This document shows, piece by piece, positions 6,108 through 6,723 of a stretch of 6,723 bases of DNA. The notes beneath the pieces were generated by a model. That model saw only the letters and a list, made by a program, of their open reading frames with translations, ran no database searches and had not been told where the DNA came from. Position numbers and translations under genes: made by a program. The DNA comes from Oscillospiraceae bacterium (lineage in GTDB: Bacteria; Bacillota_A; Clostridia; Oscillospirales; Oscillospiraceae). The stretch spans positions 1-6,723 of the forward strand of contig SVLA01000114.1 of the NCBI GenBank assembly GCA_015068175.1, given 5' to 3'. Position 1 is the stretch's first letter, and each line of letters opens with the position of its first letter.

Positions 6108-6723
6108 TTACCCCTCCTTCTGGGGAACGGCCTCCGGGAGATACCGCAGGATCCATTCATACAGCTCGGATCCCTCCAGGACGGTGTAGTCGTAGACCAC
6201 GCCGCTGTGGCGCTGCGCCTCTACAAAAATGCCGCCGGGCTGTTTTCCTTCCACAATGCCGGTGCCCAATTCGGCGACGAACAGCTTGCAGAAGCTCTCC
6301 ATAAGGGAATAGTCGTTCCAATCCAGGCTGGCATAGCCAATCTGGAAGAAGGAAGTGATCTTCATCATCTCGTCAACGGACATCTCCATGGACAGCGTAT
6401 CCTTGATCCATTTGGTGGTATACTGGTTGCTGCTGTAAATTTCCAGGTAGGACATATAGCCGCTGTCCTTGTAATAAAGCTGTACATAGCCCTGGTAGGT
6501 TGCCATTTTGTAGTCGTCCAGGTTATTGAGTGTGCCGGCCTGGCCATCGACCCAGAGGGCGGCCAGAAGACTGTCCTTTTTTGCGCCGTAGAAGGAAAGT
6601 CCTTCCACAGAAACCTCCGATACCTTGGCCTTCAGCTCTTCCAGATCGGCGGCCCGCAGGATATATACCGGGTTGTGGAATACCAGATCATCCAGCATTT
6701 GCATGGCCCGGCCGCCGCGGGTA
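6108..6723 (-). CDS. Partial protein of unknown function (C-terminal part)
   Basis: Minus-strand gene entering from the right edge; stop TAA at 6110-6108. About 204 residues are visible. An ATG at 6704 exists, but the bases ahead of it are GC-rich with no ribosome binding site, and the frame stays open to the edge (T-R-G-G-R-A before the Met), so the real start is probably outside. The visible part is soluble-looking and acidic, with no transmembrane segment. It opens with MQMLDDLVFHNPVYILRA, has a helix-like LEELKAKVSEV stretch, an aromatic-rich strand region (YVQLYYKDSGYMSYLEIYSS) and ends PEAVPQKEG. No family is recognised; it could be the extracytoplasmic tail of a membrane protein. The next gene, a lipoprotein, begins three bases after its stop, and that gene's ribosome binding site is made by its last codons (Lys-Glu-Gly), so the two probably act together. 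Confidence 0.85.
   Translation of the reverse strand, partial: TRGGRAMQMLDDLVFHNPVYILRAADLEELKAKVSEVSVEGLSFYGAKKDSLLAALWVDGQAGTLNNLDDYKMATYQGYVQLYYKDSGYMSYLEIYSSNQYTTKWIKDTLSMEMSVDEMMKITSFFQIGYASLDWNDYSLMESFCKLFVAELGTGIVEGKQPGGIFVEAQRHSGVVYDYTVLEGSELYEWILRYLPEAVPQKEG
6113..6119 (-). promoter_or_regulatory. Ribosome binding site inside the upstream gene's last codons
   Basis: On the minus strand AAGGAGG lies 8 bases before the ATG at 6104 and overlaps the final Lys-Glu-Gly codons of the preceding gene. This layout implies translational coupling and supports the chosen start of the 163-residue lipoprotein. Confidence 0.88.

Overview
The window looks like a chromosomal piece from a Gram-positive, gut-type Clostridia bacterium (Oscillospiraceae/Ruminococcaceae-like). 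This is inferred from moderately GC-rich coding DNA, strong AGGAG-type ribosome binding sites, and a run of lipoproteins with short Lys/Arg starts, Leu-rich signal peptides, Cys lipoboxes and Pro/Thr/Ser/Glu linkers. There is no rRNA, tRNA or universal marker gene, so the taxonomic call is soft. No gene could be given a trusted symbol.

Positions 1-5554, plus strand: four closely spaced genes (gaps of 28, 26 and 15 bases) that read as one operon. They are the 3' end of a large secreted-type protein, a 421-residue lipoprotein, a 932-residue multidomain lipoprotein with an embedded TlpA/ResA-like thioredoxin domain (CAPC active site), and a 140-residue lipoprotein that is essentially one isolated beta-sandwich domain. 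The proteins are built from shared parts. A Cna-B/carboxypeptidase-regulatory-like domain occurs once in the second, twice in the third and once in the fourth. A C-terminal module ending in a signature around A-W-x3-C at the very C-terminus occurs in the first three. The operon promoter lies upstream of the window.

Positions 5555-5612: a perfect 18-bp hairpin flanked by T-runs, sitting between convergent genes and probably ending transcription from both sides.

Positions 5613-6723, minus strand: two tightly coupled genes of unknown function. The upstream one enters from the right edge. The downstream one is a 163-residue lipoprotein whose ribosome binding site lies inside the last codons of the first.

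The most interesting content is the plus-strand operon: a set of surface lipoproteins made by shuffling a few domains, with one thiol-redox domain. The natural reading is an extracytoplasmic surface or redox function, but substrate and role cannot be read from the sequence. I see no phage, transposon, CRISPR or defence-system signature.
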